Assembly (NCBI GenBank): GCA_041917975.1
Contig: JAYRWN010000189.1
Location: 1 to 18,122 of the forward strand
DNA: 18,122 bases
Reading direction: 5' to 3'
From: JAYRWN01 sp041917975
Lineage (GTDB): Bacteria; Bacteroidota; Bacteroidia; Chitinophagales; Saprospiraceae
The notes under the pieces were generated by a model, which did no database searches, was not told where the DNA came from, and worked only from the letters and a program-made list of their open reading frames with translations. This document shows positions 1 through 9,202 of this stretch, piece by piece. Each line of letters starts with the position of its first letter. The stretch's first letter is position 1. A program made the translations under genes and the position numbers.

Positions 1-2360
1 ATCACCCGCCCTCCAATCACCAGATCAGGATATCCATCGGCATTAATATCCAGGCTGGATACGGCACCGGTACTGGTCCGCATTTTTGGTAAACCATCTG
101 ACCGCCTGAATCGGCCCTGACCTAGACCTAAATACAAACGATCCTGCAATAAACTGTCCTCGGGAGTTAATAGGCCATACCCACCGCTGGCAACATAAAC
201 ATCATCATGGCCATCTTTATTGACATCCAGGACCAACAATTTGGTATCGGTATAAGCGGCATCTTCCTCAAAAACCGGCACGTTTTTTTTCGTCCAGCGG
301 CCTCCTTTTTTTTGTAGAAACAAAGTAGCAGGTTGGCCGGCAGCTCCACCGATGATGAGATCGGTCAAACCATCTCCGTCCGCCTCCAGCTGAGCTTGAT
401 AAGGTCCTTGATCAGAATAGCCGATAGTCAGCAAAGGCTGACGGTTAAAATCGTTGATAGAGGGTTGCCGGTCCAGGTGAGTTAATAAAGTAGCAACAGG
501 TGTAAACAGGTTTTCCGGCATTTTTTGTGACAAGATAGGATTGGCCGTATTCTGTTGTTTGATAATTAGTCGTTGATTGGTAGCTACATTGGTGAGTAAA
601 GTGGTCAGGCCATCCGGCCATTGCACCAGGACGGTATCCACCATGGTGACCTTCCCCAGCCCAAAATGTATAACCGGAGATACAGAGGACAGATAACCAC
701 GGGCCAAAAATTGTTCTGCCATTTGAGTTTTCTCCTGATAATACAAGCTAATTCTCGCTCCTAAACCCAAAGTATTTCCGCCAGAACCCCCCAGCGTTAT
801 TTGCAGGTAATTGGATGAGTCCCGACCGGAGGAATTATTCCGGAACAGAAAAGCCTGACGGTTAATATTATTGACGACCAAATCCTGATCTCCATCGTTA
901 TCCAGATCGGCATAAGCAGCTCCGTTGCTATTGGAAGGGGTTGACAGCCCCCAGTTAACCGTGCTATTATTAAAAGTTAAGTCGCCCTGATTGGAAAACA
1001 TATAGTTCGTGACGTCAGAAGAAGGCATGTGTTTAATAATTTCGAGGACATCTTCCCTCTGCAGACGACCTTTTCGTTTTACCATCTGGTCCATATAGTT
1101 TATGAAATCCAGGTTTGTATAATCCCGCAAATAACCGTTAGTAACGTACAGATCTTTCCACCCATCATTATCAAAATCAGTGAATAAAGCACTCCAGCTC
1201 CAGTCTGTGTTAGATATACCGGCCAGCTGGCCTATTTCACTGAAGGTGCCGTTGCCATTATTTAACTGGAGCATGTTGCGCATGTATTGGTAATAAAAAC
1301 CACTGCGCAGGTTGAGCTCAAATTTGGCATAGTTATCAGGTGCCATGAGTAATTTTTGACGGCGGTTGCCTTCCGGCAGCATATCCAGGGTAAAAAGATC
1401 ACTCCAACCGTCATTATTGATATCGCCGGCATCATTACCCATCGAAAAATGGCTGTTGTGTCCCAGCGCTTCTTGCAGCCGATCCGTAAATGTGCCATTG
1501 CGGTTATTCATGTACAGGTAATCAGGCACGGTGTAATCGTTACAGACATAAAAATCCGGCCATCCATCGTTATCAAAATCCGAGATGGCTACACCTAGCC
1601 CATAAGCCAGGCCGGTACCCCGAATACCCGTGGTGGCAGTTATATCTACGAATACGTTTTGGTCCTGTCGAAATAAACGCAATCCCTGCAAGGTGTCGTC
1701 TTCGGCCATCATTTTCGCCGTGCCTACTTCGTTAAGCACAGGGAGTGAACGCGGATTATGATTTAATAATAACATGTCCAGGTCCTGATCCCGATCGAAG
1801 TCAAAAAAATAGGCCTGGTTGCTAAAGGCAGCGGAGGCCAAACCATAACGACTGGCCTCCTCACGAAACTGGGGGATGCCTTGAGAATCATTACCCTGAT
1901 TGATCCATAGTTGATTACGTCGTTTTTCTGTGGGCAGGGCCCCGGAATAACAGATATAGAGGTCTAAGCGCTGATCCCCGTTAATATCCACAGCAGTCAC
2001 TCCCGTTTTCCAAGGGCCGGTAAGTCCGCCTAGATTAGCTGCGGTGGTCACATCTTTAAATTTCCAGCCACCTTGGTTTAGGAAGAGTTTATTTTCCCCC
2101 ATATTGGCGGTGAAATATAGATCAATCCAGCCATCCTGATTAAAATCACCAGCAGCCACCCCACCGCCATTATAAAAGTATTCGTACATGAGAATGTTGG
2201 TATTCGGGCCTTCGGCAAGGTCATTGCGAAAATGGATACCAGTTTGGGAAGAATCCAAAAGTGTAAATAGGCTGTTGAGAGCAACATCCTTATCCGACCC
2301 TGGCTCACGGCAAGACGCCATGAACAACAGTAGGGAACAAAACAAAGACCATGCTTTCAT
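1..2360 (-). CDS. CRTAC1-type FG-GAP/VCBS repeat lipoprotein with ASPIC/UnbV domain, 3' part cut by the window edge
   Basis: The frame is open from the ATG at 2360 to the left edge, giving 786 codons; the C-terminus lies outside the window. The N-terminus looks like a lipoprotein signal (hydrophobic LLLFMASC, Cys17). About ten calcium-loop motifs follow, such as DFNQDGWIDLY near residue 72, DFDNDGWKDLYVTNG and DLDNDGDQDLVV. An ASPIC/UnbV domain lies at about residues 507-600 (LGARISLYY, VIHFGLGKV, VQWPDG). More loops follow it, ending with DINADGYPDLVIGG at the edge. Family members in Bacteroidota are usually around 1100 residues, so roughly 300 are missing. The fold should be FG-GAP beta-propellers that bind calcium. 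The gene sits 73 bp downstream of susD, so it is probably a surface partner of that transporter; the ligand is unknown. The family call is firm and the role is inferred. Confidence 0.93.
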   Translation of the reverse strand, partial: MKAWSLFCSLLLFMASCREPGSDKDVALNSLFTLLDSSQTGIHFRNDLAEGPNTNILMYEYFYNGGGVAAGDFNQDGWIDLYFTANMGENKLFLNQGGWKFKDVTTAANLGGLTGPWKTGVTAVDINGDQRLDLYICYSGALPTEKRRNQLWINQGNDSQGIPQFREEASRYGLASAAFSNQAYFFDFDRDQDLDMLLLNHNPRSLPVLNEVGTAKMMAEDDTLQGLRLFRQDQNVFVDITATTGIRGTGLAYGLGVAISDFDNDGWPDFYVCNDYTVPDYLYMNNRNGTFTDRLQEALGHNSHFSMGNDAGDINNDGWSDLFTLDMLPEGNRRQKLLMAPDNYAKFELNLRSGFYYQYMRNMLQLNNGNGTFSEIGQLAGISNTDWSWSALFTDFDNDGWKDLYVTNGYLRDYTNLDFINYMDQMVKRKGRLQREDVLEIIKHMPSSDVTNYMFSNQGDLTFNNSTVNWGLSTPSNSNGAAYADLDNDGDQDLVVNNINRQAFLFRNNSSGRDSSNYLQITLGGSGGNTLGLGARISLYYQEKTQMAEQFLARGYLSSVSPVIHFGLGKVTMVDTVLVQWPDGLTTLLTNVATNQRLIIKQQNTANPILSQKMPENLFTPVATLLTHLDRQPSINDFNRQPLLTIGYSDQGPYQAQLEADGDGLTDLIIGGAAGQPATLFLQKKGGRWTKKNVPVFEEDAAYTDTKLLVLDVNKDGHDDVYVASGGYGLLTPEDSLLQDRLYLGLGQGRFRRSDGLPKMRTSTGAVSSLDINADGYPDLVIGGRV

Positions 2361-2376
2361 CTGGTCCTAAAAGTAA

Positions 2377-2408
2377 GAAATCTATCCCCATTGCTGAGGA
2401 TAGATTTC
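2377..2408 (-). promoter_or_regulatory. Intercistronic hairpin between susD and the CRTAC1 gene
   Basis: A perfect 11-bp inverted repeat, GAAATCTATCC and GGATAGATTTC, flanks a 10-nt loop in the 73-bp gap between the two genes. In the transcript (minus strand) it is followed by TTACTTTTAGG, which is only moderately U-rich. It lies 16 bp before the CRTAC1 start codon. It could be a leaky terminator, an mRNA-stability element protecting the susC-susD message, or a structure limiting ribosome loading on the third gene. The repeat is seen directly; its role is inferred. Confidence 0.7.
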
Positions 2409-2433
2409 ACCTGATCATTTTTTTATATAATTT

Positions 2434-4311
2434 CTAGTAACCTGGGTTTTGAACCAGCTTGGTGTTACGATTTATTTCATCACGGCTAAAGGCCCGGAAA
2501 TACATTTTGTCATTCCACACCCGGCTTTCGTTCTCGGTATTTTCAAAAACGGTGTAGGAATAGTCGTACACTGAGTTATCATAACGGTATGGAGCTAAAG
2601 CGGATTTTCCAGGTTTTAATTTAGCTCTCGGGGTGATCGCTTGGATGGGGCGCCCCAGGGTTGTAGCGGCAATTAACCACCGTCTGGCATCATGATAACG
2701 ATGCTCTTCATAGGATAATTCGATGCGACGTTCATTGCGGTAACGGTCACGCAAGGCAGTGCCGGATTCATTCGTAGCAGGCAAACCTGCCCGAAAACGG
2801 ATGCGGTTCAACCAATTCCTGGCTTCCGGTTCATCACCGGTTTCAATACAAGCCTCTACGTAATTTAAAACTAGCTCAGTATAACGGATGAATGGCCAGG
2901 GAATCACCTGTGCACTGGACTGGTTGTCAGCCAGAGCAGGATTCGGATCAATAAATTTGCGGGTATAATAATGGGTCCGGCTACCGTTCCAGTTTTCGAT
3001 GGATGATTCCCGGGTATCTATCCCGTTCAGGAAGCCCCCTTTGCCGTCATCATAATATCCGGTCTGAATTTGATCCGCAGGATCAATGGCGGTTACGTCT
3101 GAAGGGCGCGGTTTCCAGTCTGCCCCATCGTATAAGACGTGCCCATAAAAACGAGGATCCCGGTTGGCATATGGCGTAGCCGCATGCTGGGGGTTCTTCC
3201 AATCAAATTTGGAACCGTCCATCATTTCATAATCATCAACCAATTGTTGGATAGGAGTGTTTCCAGCCCAGTTATGATATCCATTTGGTCCATTGTTGAT
3301 GCCATAATGGATACCTCCCAATGGCCAGTTATCTTCCACGGTGTACAGAGCGGTGTGGGTACGCTGGAAAATTAATTCCACAGCCGCGGAAGCATCGGCA
3401 GCTCCACTTTGGCCGCCCATAGCTAAGGCTACGGTGTTATTTTTTCCTTCTTCTGCCGAAACCGGCGCTGATAAATCCATTTTATAACCACTGGTTATGT
3501 CCAAGGCTGCTTTAGCCGCTGCTTTAGCCGCTTGCCATCTGGAGGTTTGAGTTCCACCAGAGTTGGCGATAAGATTAAGGTTAGCATAGCCGCCTAATAT
3601 GGACGAGCCTGCTTTAACCTTATTGGCGTCATGCAAATCACTGGCATCGTACAATAAAACGCGGGATTTAAGCGCCAAAGCGGCAGCTTTACTAGCCCGG
3701 CCCGGAGTAGAAGGTTTGCCATCCAACAATTTGGCGGCTTCATCCAAATCTTTAGTAATAAATTTTACACACTCTTCCCAAGTATTTCTGGCAATAGAAT
3801 AGTCTTCATTTAAGCCATAAGGTTTATCGATGATGGGAATGCCCCCATAAAAACGCAATAATTGCTGGTAATAATACGCCCGTAAGAAAAACGCCTCTCC
3901 CAAGAGGCGATCCTTGAGAACGTTATCCGCAAAAGTTGACACTGGCAGGTTAACAATAGCTGTGTTAGCTTGACGAATGGCCAAATACATATCCTCCCAG
4001 CGGTAGGTGGGGCTGAGCTTACCTAAACTGGAGGGAGATTCAGTACCCTCCGTAAACGTATTAATGCCTCGTCCGGCATGTGTAAACATAGCTTCGTCAG
4101 TAAGTGCTGCCAAACCTTCTTCTTCAAAACCGCCATAACCTAAAAATGAATAGACGTTAAAGACGAAAGCTTCAGCGAGTGGTCCGTCACTCCAGGTGGC
4201 GTCACTGGAAATCTTATCAAGCGGTTTGGTATTCAGGAAATCTTGGTTGCAGGAATAAGGCAGGATAGCTGCAAACAACCCGATTAAGATGAATAAATTA
4301 TGTTTCTTCAT
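2434..4311 (-). CDS. SusD/RagB-family outer-membrane nutrient-binding lipoprotein
   Basis: This is a 625-residue SusD-like protein, slightly longer than many family members. SusD proteins are surface lipoproteins that cap the SusC barrel and bind the substrate. The N-terminus is a short hydrophobic segment ending in PYSC with Cys21, a weak lipobox at positions -2 and -3. After it come NQDFLNTKPLDKIS and a helical TPR-like region (YRWEDMYLAIRQANTAIVN, RAYYYQQLLRFYGGIPI). The C-terminus has the typical RYTELVLNYVEA, RNERRIELSYEEHRYHDARR and a final KLVQNPGY. The start is the ATG 16 bp after the susC stop, so the two genes are translated from one message. The substrate cannot be read from the sequence. 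Confidence 0.96.
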   Translation of the reverse strand: MKKHNLFILIGLFAAILPYSCNQDFLNTKPLDKISSDATWSDGPLAEAFVFNVYSFLGYGGFEEEGLAALTDEAMFTHAGRGINTFTEGTESPSSLGKLSPTYRWEDMYLAIRQANTAIVNLPVSTFADNVLKDRLLGEAFFLRAYYYQQLLRFYGGIPIIDKPYGLNEDYSIARNTWEECVKFITKDLDEAAKLLDGKPSTPGRASKAAALALKSRVLLYDASDLHDANKVKAGSSILGGYANLNLIANSGGTQTSRWQAAKAAAKAALDITSGYKMDLSAPVSAEEGKNNTVALAMGGQSGAADASAAVELIFQRTHTALYTVEDNWPLGGIHYGINNGPNGYHNWAGNTPIQQLVDDYEMMDGSKFDWKNPQHAATPYANRDPRFYGHVLYDGADWKPRPSDVTAIDPADQIQTGYYDDGKGGFLNGIDTRESSIENWNGSRTHYYTRKFIDPNPALADNQSSAQVIPWPFIRYTELVLNYVEACIETGDEPEARNWLNRIRFRAGLPATNESGTALRDRYRNERRIELSYEEHRYHDARRWLIAATTLGRPIQAITPRAKLKPGKSALAPYRYDNSVYDYSYTVFENTENESRVWNDKMYFRAFSRDEINRNTKLVQNPGY

Positions 4312-4327
4312 GATAATGATTGTTTTT

Positions 4328-7300
4328 TTAAAAGGTTACATTAAGACCGGTGTTAATAACTTTGGCTTGCGGGTAATACACCCCGGACTGGCTTTCCGTC
4401 TCCGGGTCAAATAGTCCATGTTTGTCGAAAGTAAGTAAATTAAACGCATTGACATACACACGCAGATTACCCAGGCCCACTTTGTCTACCAGGGAGGTGG
4501 GCAAGTTGTAACCCAGTTCAATATTTTTCAAACGAAGGTAATCTTTGCTAAACAGGTAATACGTGTTGTTACCATAGTTACCACCGGTAAAATAGGTGTC
4601 ACCACGGCTAGCCAAGCGGGGATGTTCACTGCTCGGATTGTCTATTCTCCAACGGTTGTCGTACATGTACTTCAAGAAATTTCCGATGTCACCGGACTCG
4701 GTCTGCACGCGGATGGATGAACCGGCCGCACCTTGCAGTAACATGGAAAGGTCAAAATTACCATAAGTAAGGCTGAGTGTACCACCAAAGTTAAACTTGG
4801 GGGTGGTATTTTCTTCCAAACGAGTCTGGTCGTCTGCGTTGATTTTACCGTCGTTGTTCAAATCTTTAAATTTCATGTCACCCGGGATTAATTTACCGGT
4901 GACGGCACTGTAATCCAGTTTATTGGCTTCGACTGCGGCTTGATCTTTAAATACACCATCCGATTCGTAGACCAAGTGGCCATTGATGGGTTTACCCTCC
5001 CGACGTTGGTAGTCTGGAATACCAGGTACTTCATCCATAAAGACGACCTGATTCTTAGCATAGCCTCCATTGATACCAGCGCTGTAACGCAACTTGCCTT
5101 TGCCGCCATTATAGATGACGTTAAATTCAAAACCCTTATTGTCCACCTGGCCGGCATTAACCGGAGGCAATAAAGAGTTGATACCGGAAGACTGAGGCGT
5201 AGAACCGGTTTTCTGGATCAGGATCTGGTCGCGTTTATTATAAAAATACTCCAGGGTAAAGTCTATTTTACCCATGGTCCCGTCTAAACCGATGTTCAGA
5301 TTATTGGCGCGTTCCCAGGTAAAATCGGTATTGGCCAGTAATGTTTCCCGGAGGGTACTGACCACCTGATTGTTAATGGGGTATTCGCCAAATCCATAAG
5401 TGGACAGGTAAGCATATTCCTGCAATCTGTCGTTAAAAAACACCTGGTCGTTACCCATCTGACCGTAAGATGCTCTCAATTTCAGGTGATCAAGTCCAGG
5501 TACTTTAAACCAGTTTTCTTTGGTGATATTCCAGCCTAATAACACCCCGGGGAAGAATCCAAAACGACCGGATTCCGGGAAGATGTAAGAACCATCATAG
5601 CGCCAGATAAACTCGGCGAGATATTTTTCGCTGTAGTTGTATTGGACACGGCCATAATAACCCAGGCGGGCTCTTTCGTAAGCGCTACCACCGGTTTCCT
5701 GTTGAAGTGAGCCTCCGGCAAACAACTGGTCAATAGCAGCGGAAATATAGTTACGTCTATATGCCATAAAACCTTCACCGGTAAACTTTTCTCTGGTTAC
5801 CCCGGCAAGAATATTTATTGAATGGATATCATTAAAAGTCTTGTCATAGTTCAATAGAGCCGTCAAGTTTGTATTCAGAACTGAGCCGCTCCTTTGCCTC
5901 AGACGTGGATCTTTAAAATTGGAGCGTACAGCACCGACTAATAGAGGCTGACCATCGCTACCGCGCGATACGCGGTCCCAATAATATAAAGACCATGGGG
6001 TTTCCCAACTTTTAGAGGTTTCATTGTTTCTATCGATGGCTCCACTAAGACTCAATCTAAGTCCGGGAATCCAGGGGTTGGTAATATCAACACCAGCATT
6101 GATTTGTTGAAAATCCTTCGGGTTTTTAAAATAACCGGTAGCGTTGGTGGTGATCACGTAGGGATTTTGACCGTTCTCAATATCCGGACCAGGTAAACCA
6201 TTGGGCCAAACTTCAGGCTCGGTGGGGCGGCCACGCATCAACATCCGGAAAATAGCCCCAGCACTTTGGGTGGGAAAATTACGATCTTCCCTTCTGACCA
6301 ATAAACCGACGTTAGCATTGATATATTGGTTGATCTTAGCATCCAGATTCGTGCGCAAATCATATTGGTCATAGTAGGTAGCAGAATTTTTATAATAGGC
6401 ATCCTGATGGGTGTAGCCTAAAGAAGCCATGTACTTAACATTTTCAGTTCCTCCGCTGATCTGCAGACCATGCCGGTTTTGGGGAGACCAGGTTTTAAAG
6501 GCGTCGCCAAACCAGTCGGTATCCGGATAACCCCAGGGATCAGAGCCATCGCCATGTTTTTTCACCGCTTCAGGGCTGTAGTTGGCATTTAAAGTAGTGA
6601 CTCCGCTGGTCGGAGAATCATATGATCCGGTGGATTGAATACTTTGCCAGGCAGCCTGCCATTCATTGACCGGGATAGATCTGTAAATGGGTAATTCATT
6701 CATGATGGTAGCATATTCCACCGCATTGGACATTTCAGGTACACGGGTAGGTTGTGACCATCCGGCATTAAAGCTGTAGTCTACTGTAGGTTTGCCGGTT
6801 TTGCCTCTTTTGGTAGTGATGAGGAGAGCTCCGTTAGCTGCACGGGCACCATAGATGGCAGCGGAAGCGTCTTTCAACACGGAAATGGATTCAATATCTT
6901 TTGGGTTTAGTCGACCCAGACCGCCATCACGATCGGGGATACCATCAATAACAATCAGGGGACTGCTGTTACCTAAAGTATTCGTACCACGAATGTTAAT
7001 CCGGGCACCATCATAACCTGGTTCACCACTGGTCTGAATAACTACTAAACCGGGTAAGCGACCAGCCAGTGAATTACTGATGTCCACCGCCGGCGATTTG
7101 ATGAGTTCTTTACCCTGTAGTTGGGTTACTGCACCGGTCACGGTTACTTTCTTTTGAGATCCATAGGCCACGACCACTATCTCATCCAGGGCAGAACCTT
7201 CTTCCAGGATCAGGTTTATTACATTAGATTCTCCGACGGCTATTTCCTGGGACCTAAACCCTGTATAAGAATATACCAGGATGTCACCGACATTGGCTTC

Positions 7301-7495
7301 AATGGTATATTTCCCATCAATATCCGTCACGGTCCCTTTGGAGGTATTTTTAATCAAAATATTCACTCCAATGAGCGGTTCGGAAGTTTCATCAGTGACC
7401 GTACCGGTAATGGTTTTTTGACCTATAACCATAACTTGCAGTACGAGACCCAACAAAACCCCTAAATACCTGAAGTATTTGTTTGTCATCAGCAT
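4328..7495 (-). CDS. SusC/RagA-family TonB-dependent outer-membrane transporter
   Basis: This 1055-residue protein is the TonB-dependent barrel that imports the substrate captured by SusD. A signal peptide (hydrophobic residues 9-25, likely cut after VIG) precedes a carboxypeptidase-D-like regulatory domain at about 28-98 (TVTDETSEPLIGVNILIKN). The SusC signature LDEIVVVAYG is at 103-112. The plug follows at about 115-231, with LAGRLPGLVV, RINIRGTNTLGNSSPLIVID and SVLKDASAAIYGARAANG. The rest is a barrel ending in a phenylalanine (INTGLNVTF). Length and domain order are normal. There is no extra N-terminal signalling (STN) domain and no anti-sigma factor gene beside it, so regulation by an ECF pair is not apparent here. 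The start used is the ATG at 7495; a second in-frame ATG at 7489 is equally possible. Confidence 0.97.
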   Translation of the reverse strand: MLMTNKYFRYLGVLLGLVLQVMVIGQKTITGTVTDETSEPLIGVNILIKNTSKGTVTDIDGKYTIEANVGDILVYSYTGFRSQEIAVGESNVINLILEEGSALDEIVVVAYGSQKKVTVTGAVTQLQGKELIKSPAVDISNSLAGRLPGLVVIQTSGEPGYDGARINIRGTNTLGNSSPLIVIDGIPDRDGGLGRLNPKDIESISVLKDASAAIYGARAANGALLITTKRGKTGKPTVDYSFNAGWSQPTRVPEMSNAVEYATIMNELPIYRSIPVNEWQAAWQSIQSTGSYDSPTSGVTTLNANYSPEAVKKHGDGSDPWGYPDTDWFGDAFKTWSPQNRHGLQISGGTENVKYMASLGYTHQDAYYKNSATYYDQYDLRTNLDAKINQYINANVGLLVRREDRNFPTQSAGAIFRMLMRGRPTEPEVWPNGLPGPDIENGQNPYVITTNATGYFKNPKDFQQINAGVDITNPWIPGLRLSLSGAIDRNNETSKSWETPWSLYYWDRVSRGSDGQPLLVGAVRSNFKDPRLRQRSGSVLNTNLTALLNYDKTFNDIHSINILAGVTREKFTGEGFMAYRRNYISAAIDQLFAGGSLQQETGGSAYERARLGYYGRVQYNYSEKYLAEFIWRYDGSYIFPESGRFGFFPGVLLGWNITKENWFKVPGLDHLKLRASYGQMGNDQVFFNDRLQEYAYLSTYGFGEYPINNQVVSTLRETLLANTDFTWERANNLNIGLDGTMGKIDFTLEYFYNKRDQILIQKTGSTPQSSGINSLLPPVNAGQVDNKGFEFNVIYNGGKGKLRYSAGINGGYAKNQVVFMDEVPGIPDYQRREGKPINGHLVYESDGVFKDQAAVEANKLDYSAVTGKLIPGDMKFKDLNNDGKINADDQTRLEENTTPKFNFGGTLSLTYGNFDLSMLLQGAAGSSIRVQTESGDIGNFLKYMYDNRWRIDNPSSEHPRLASRGDTYFTGGNYGNNTYYLFSKDYLRLKNIELGYNLPTSLVDKVGLGNLRVYVNAFNLLTFDKHGLFDPETESQSGVYYPQAKVINTGLNVTF

Positions 7496-7716
7496 AATTA
7501 ATTTACCAGGTTAACAAATGATAATTAAGGAATTAGGAATCTCATAAACAAAAGTGCAGCCCATACTCTGACCTGTCCCTTTTTTAGAGAATAACCTAAT
7601 TTGGCGTGAAAGTATTAAAAAGTGATTAGAGTTGTCCTTAAAAATTGATAAAAAAGTGAAATATTTTATTGACCTAAAGTCAAGGTTTTTTAGGCGCTTT
7701 TGGTAAAATTAAATTC
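7496..7716 (-). other. Intergenic region upstream of susC, probable promoter region
   Basis: This 221-bp AT-rich gap separates the rsgA stop from the susC start; both genes read leftward. I found no full match to the Bacteroidota -7 box TAnnTTTG. The nearest is CACTTTTG on the minus strand (7549-7556), 7 of 8 positions, but with no TTG at the expected -33 spacing. A short inverted repeat, TTGAC-ctaaa-GTCAA, is at 7669-7683. A susC promoter is expected here from gene order, but I cannot pin it down. Confidence 0.35.
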
Positions 7717-8661
7717 TTAAACATTCTTTTTCAGCTCCCAATAATTTTGCTTTTCTATTTCATCTACAATGGCTAAATAATTCTGGTAACGCCAGGCGCT
7801 GATTGCTTCTTCTTCCAGGGCTTTTTTAACCGCACAGTTTGGCTCGTTGCGATGCGTGCAATCGCTGAATTTACATTTTTTGGAATAGGCAAATAACTCC
7901 CGGAAATTATGGGCTACATCCATAATTTCCAAATGATTAAATGACAAGCTTTTAATACCCGGAGTGTCGATGACCGACCCACCATCTTCCAGGTCAAACA
8001 TTTCGGCGAAAGTGGTGGTATGCTGCCCTTTGCCGGAATACGCAGAAAGTAAAGCTACCCGTTGGTCCAGGCCCGGTAAGCAGACGTTCAGCAAGCTGGA
8101 TTTACCCACCCCCGACTGACCGCTGAACAAGGTAGTTTTATTTACCAGTTTTTGTTTCAAACCGGTTATCCTTTCTCCGGTAAGCACCGAAGTATAGGTC
8201 ACCTCATAGTTCAGGGCCGTATAGACCGCTTCCAGAAAATGATAAGTATCCCGGTCTTTCTGCTTATAAAGGTCCCATTTGTTGAATACGATGATCACCG
8301 GAATGTCGTATGGTTCGGTCATCATTAAAAAGCGATCAATAAATCCAGGCTTTAAATTAGGTTGAACCACGGTCGAAACCAAAACCGCCTGATCAATATT
8401 GCTGGCCATCAGATGCACCTGGTGGGGGTTATGAGGCGACTGTCTGACCACATAATTGCGACGGGGTGCAATATTGGTAATGGTCCAGGCTCCGTCAGGT
8501 TCTTTGGTGGTCTGGACGACGTCGCCCACCGCAACCGGATTAGTTACATCCATTTCCCCCAAACGAAATTTTCCTACAATGCGGCATTCTACCACATCGC
8601 CAGTGTCCAGACGTACCGAGTACCAGCTTCCGGTGGATTTCAAAACTATTCCTTGGGCCAT
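7717..8661 (-). CDS. rsgA: Ribosome small subunit-dependent GTPase A (RsgA/YjeQ)
   Basis: RsgA is a circularly permuted GTPase that assists late 30S subunit maturation. The 314-residue protein has the usual three parts. An N-terminal OB-fold covers about residues 1-70. The permuted G domain has motifs in the order G4 NKWD (127-130), G1 GQSGVGKSS (181-189), the G2 threonines HTTTF (214-218) and G3 DTPG (232-235). A C-terminal zinc site is formed by Cys263, Cys268, His270 and Cys276. Length is normal and all key residues are present. Its first 16 bases overlap the end of the upstream Nudix gene, indicating co-transcription and probably translational coupling. Confidence 0.98.
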   Translation of the reverse strand: MAQGIVLKSTGSWYSVRLDTGDVVECRIVGKFRLGEMDVTNPVAVGDVVQTTKEPDGAWTITNIAPRRNYVVRQSPHNPHQVHLMASNIDQAVLVSTVVQPNLKPGFIDRFLMMTEPYDIPVIIVFNKWDLYKQKDRDTYHFLEAVYTALNYEVTYTSVLTGERITGLKQKLVNKTTLFSGQSGVGKSSLLNVCLPGLDQRVALLSAYSGKGQHTTTFAEMFDLEDGGSVIDTPGIKSLSFNHLEIMDVAHNFRELFAYSKKCKFSDCTHRNEPNCAVKKALEEEAISAWRYQNYLAIVDEIEKQNYWELKKNV

Positions 8662-9200
8662 AATAAAGGATGAACCGCTAAATGTTGGTGTAACATAAAT
8701 AAAGCTGAAAGGGTATGCGGGTGCCGGACCAGTGAAGTGCTCTGAGGTAAAAATTGATTCAAAGGCATCACTTCTACTGTTACATCTTCCGCAGGGTCCA
8801 ACTGCATGGTCTCGGTCAGAATAGCATCCAAGGCTAAAAAATTATGTAACCGGGCGGTCATAAACACCGGATTGGCGTACACCCAGCCCAGGTAAATCCA
8901 GCGGGTGGCTGTATAGCCGGTTTCTTCGCGCAGTTCTCGGGCCGCGGCGACTTGCAGGTCTTCGTGATCATCCACAAAACCACCCGGGATTTCCAAGCTG
9001 TAATCGCGGATGCCAAAGCGATACTGACGAACCAGGATTATTTCGCGGGCTCTGGTGATACCGGTCACGGTTACCGAATCAGTGCTTTCCAGAACAACGG
9101 AAGTAAATTGGTGCTGATCATGCAACAGATATTCATCCATCCGCACATCAAAAAGGGGTAATCGGGGGCCTGGTTTACTGCCTAAGAATTGTCTGCTCAT
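8646..9200 (-). CDS. Nudix hydrolase, ADP-ribose pyrophosphatase-like
   Basis: This 184-residue protein carries an intact Nudix box GX5EX7REUXEEXGU at residues 74-96: Gly74, Glu80, then RELREETGY at 88-96. Nudix enzymes hydrolyse nucleoside diphosphates linked to another group using a metal held by the REXXEE glutamates. The region before the box (ILVRQYRFGIRDYSLEIPGG) closely resembles ADP-ribose pyrophosphatases, in which the EIPGG segment is typical. The exact substrate is therefore a likely but unproven ADP-sugar or related compound. The gene starts 2 bp after the GGGP synthase stop and overlaps rsgA at its 3' end. Confidence 0.93.
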   Translation of the reverse strand: MSRQFLGSKPGPRLPLFDVRMDEYLLHDQHQFTSVVLESTDSVTVTGITRAREIILVRQYRFGIRDYSLEIPGGFVDDHEDLQVAAARELREETGYTATRWIYLGWVYANPVFMTARLHNFLALDAILTETMQLDPAEDVTVEVMPLNQFLPQSTSLVRHPHTLSALFMLHQHLAVHPLLWPKE

Positions 9201-9202
9201 GC

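Noticed and set aside
7669..7683. Short hairpin after rsgA as a terminator.
   Set aside because: The stem is only 5 bp and in the leftward transcript it is not followed by a U tract; it is kept only as a possible operator half-site.
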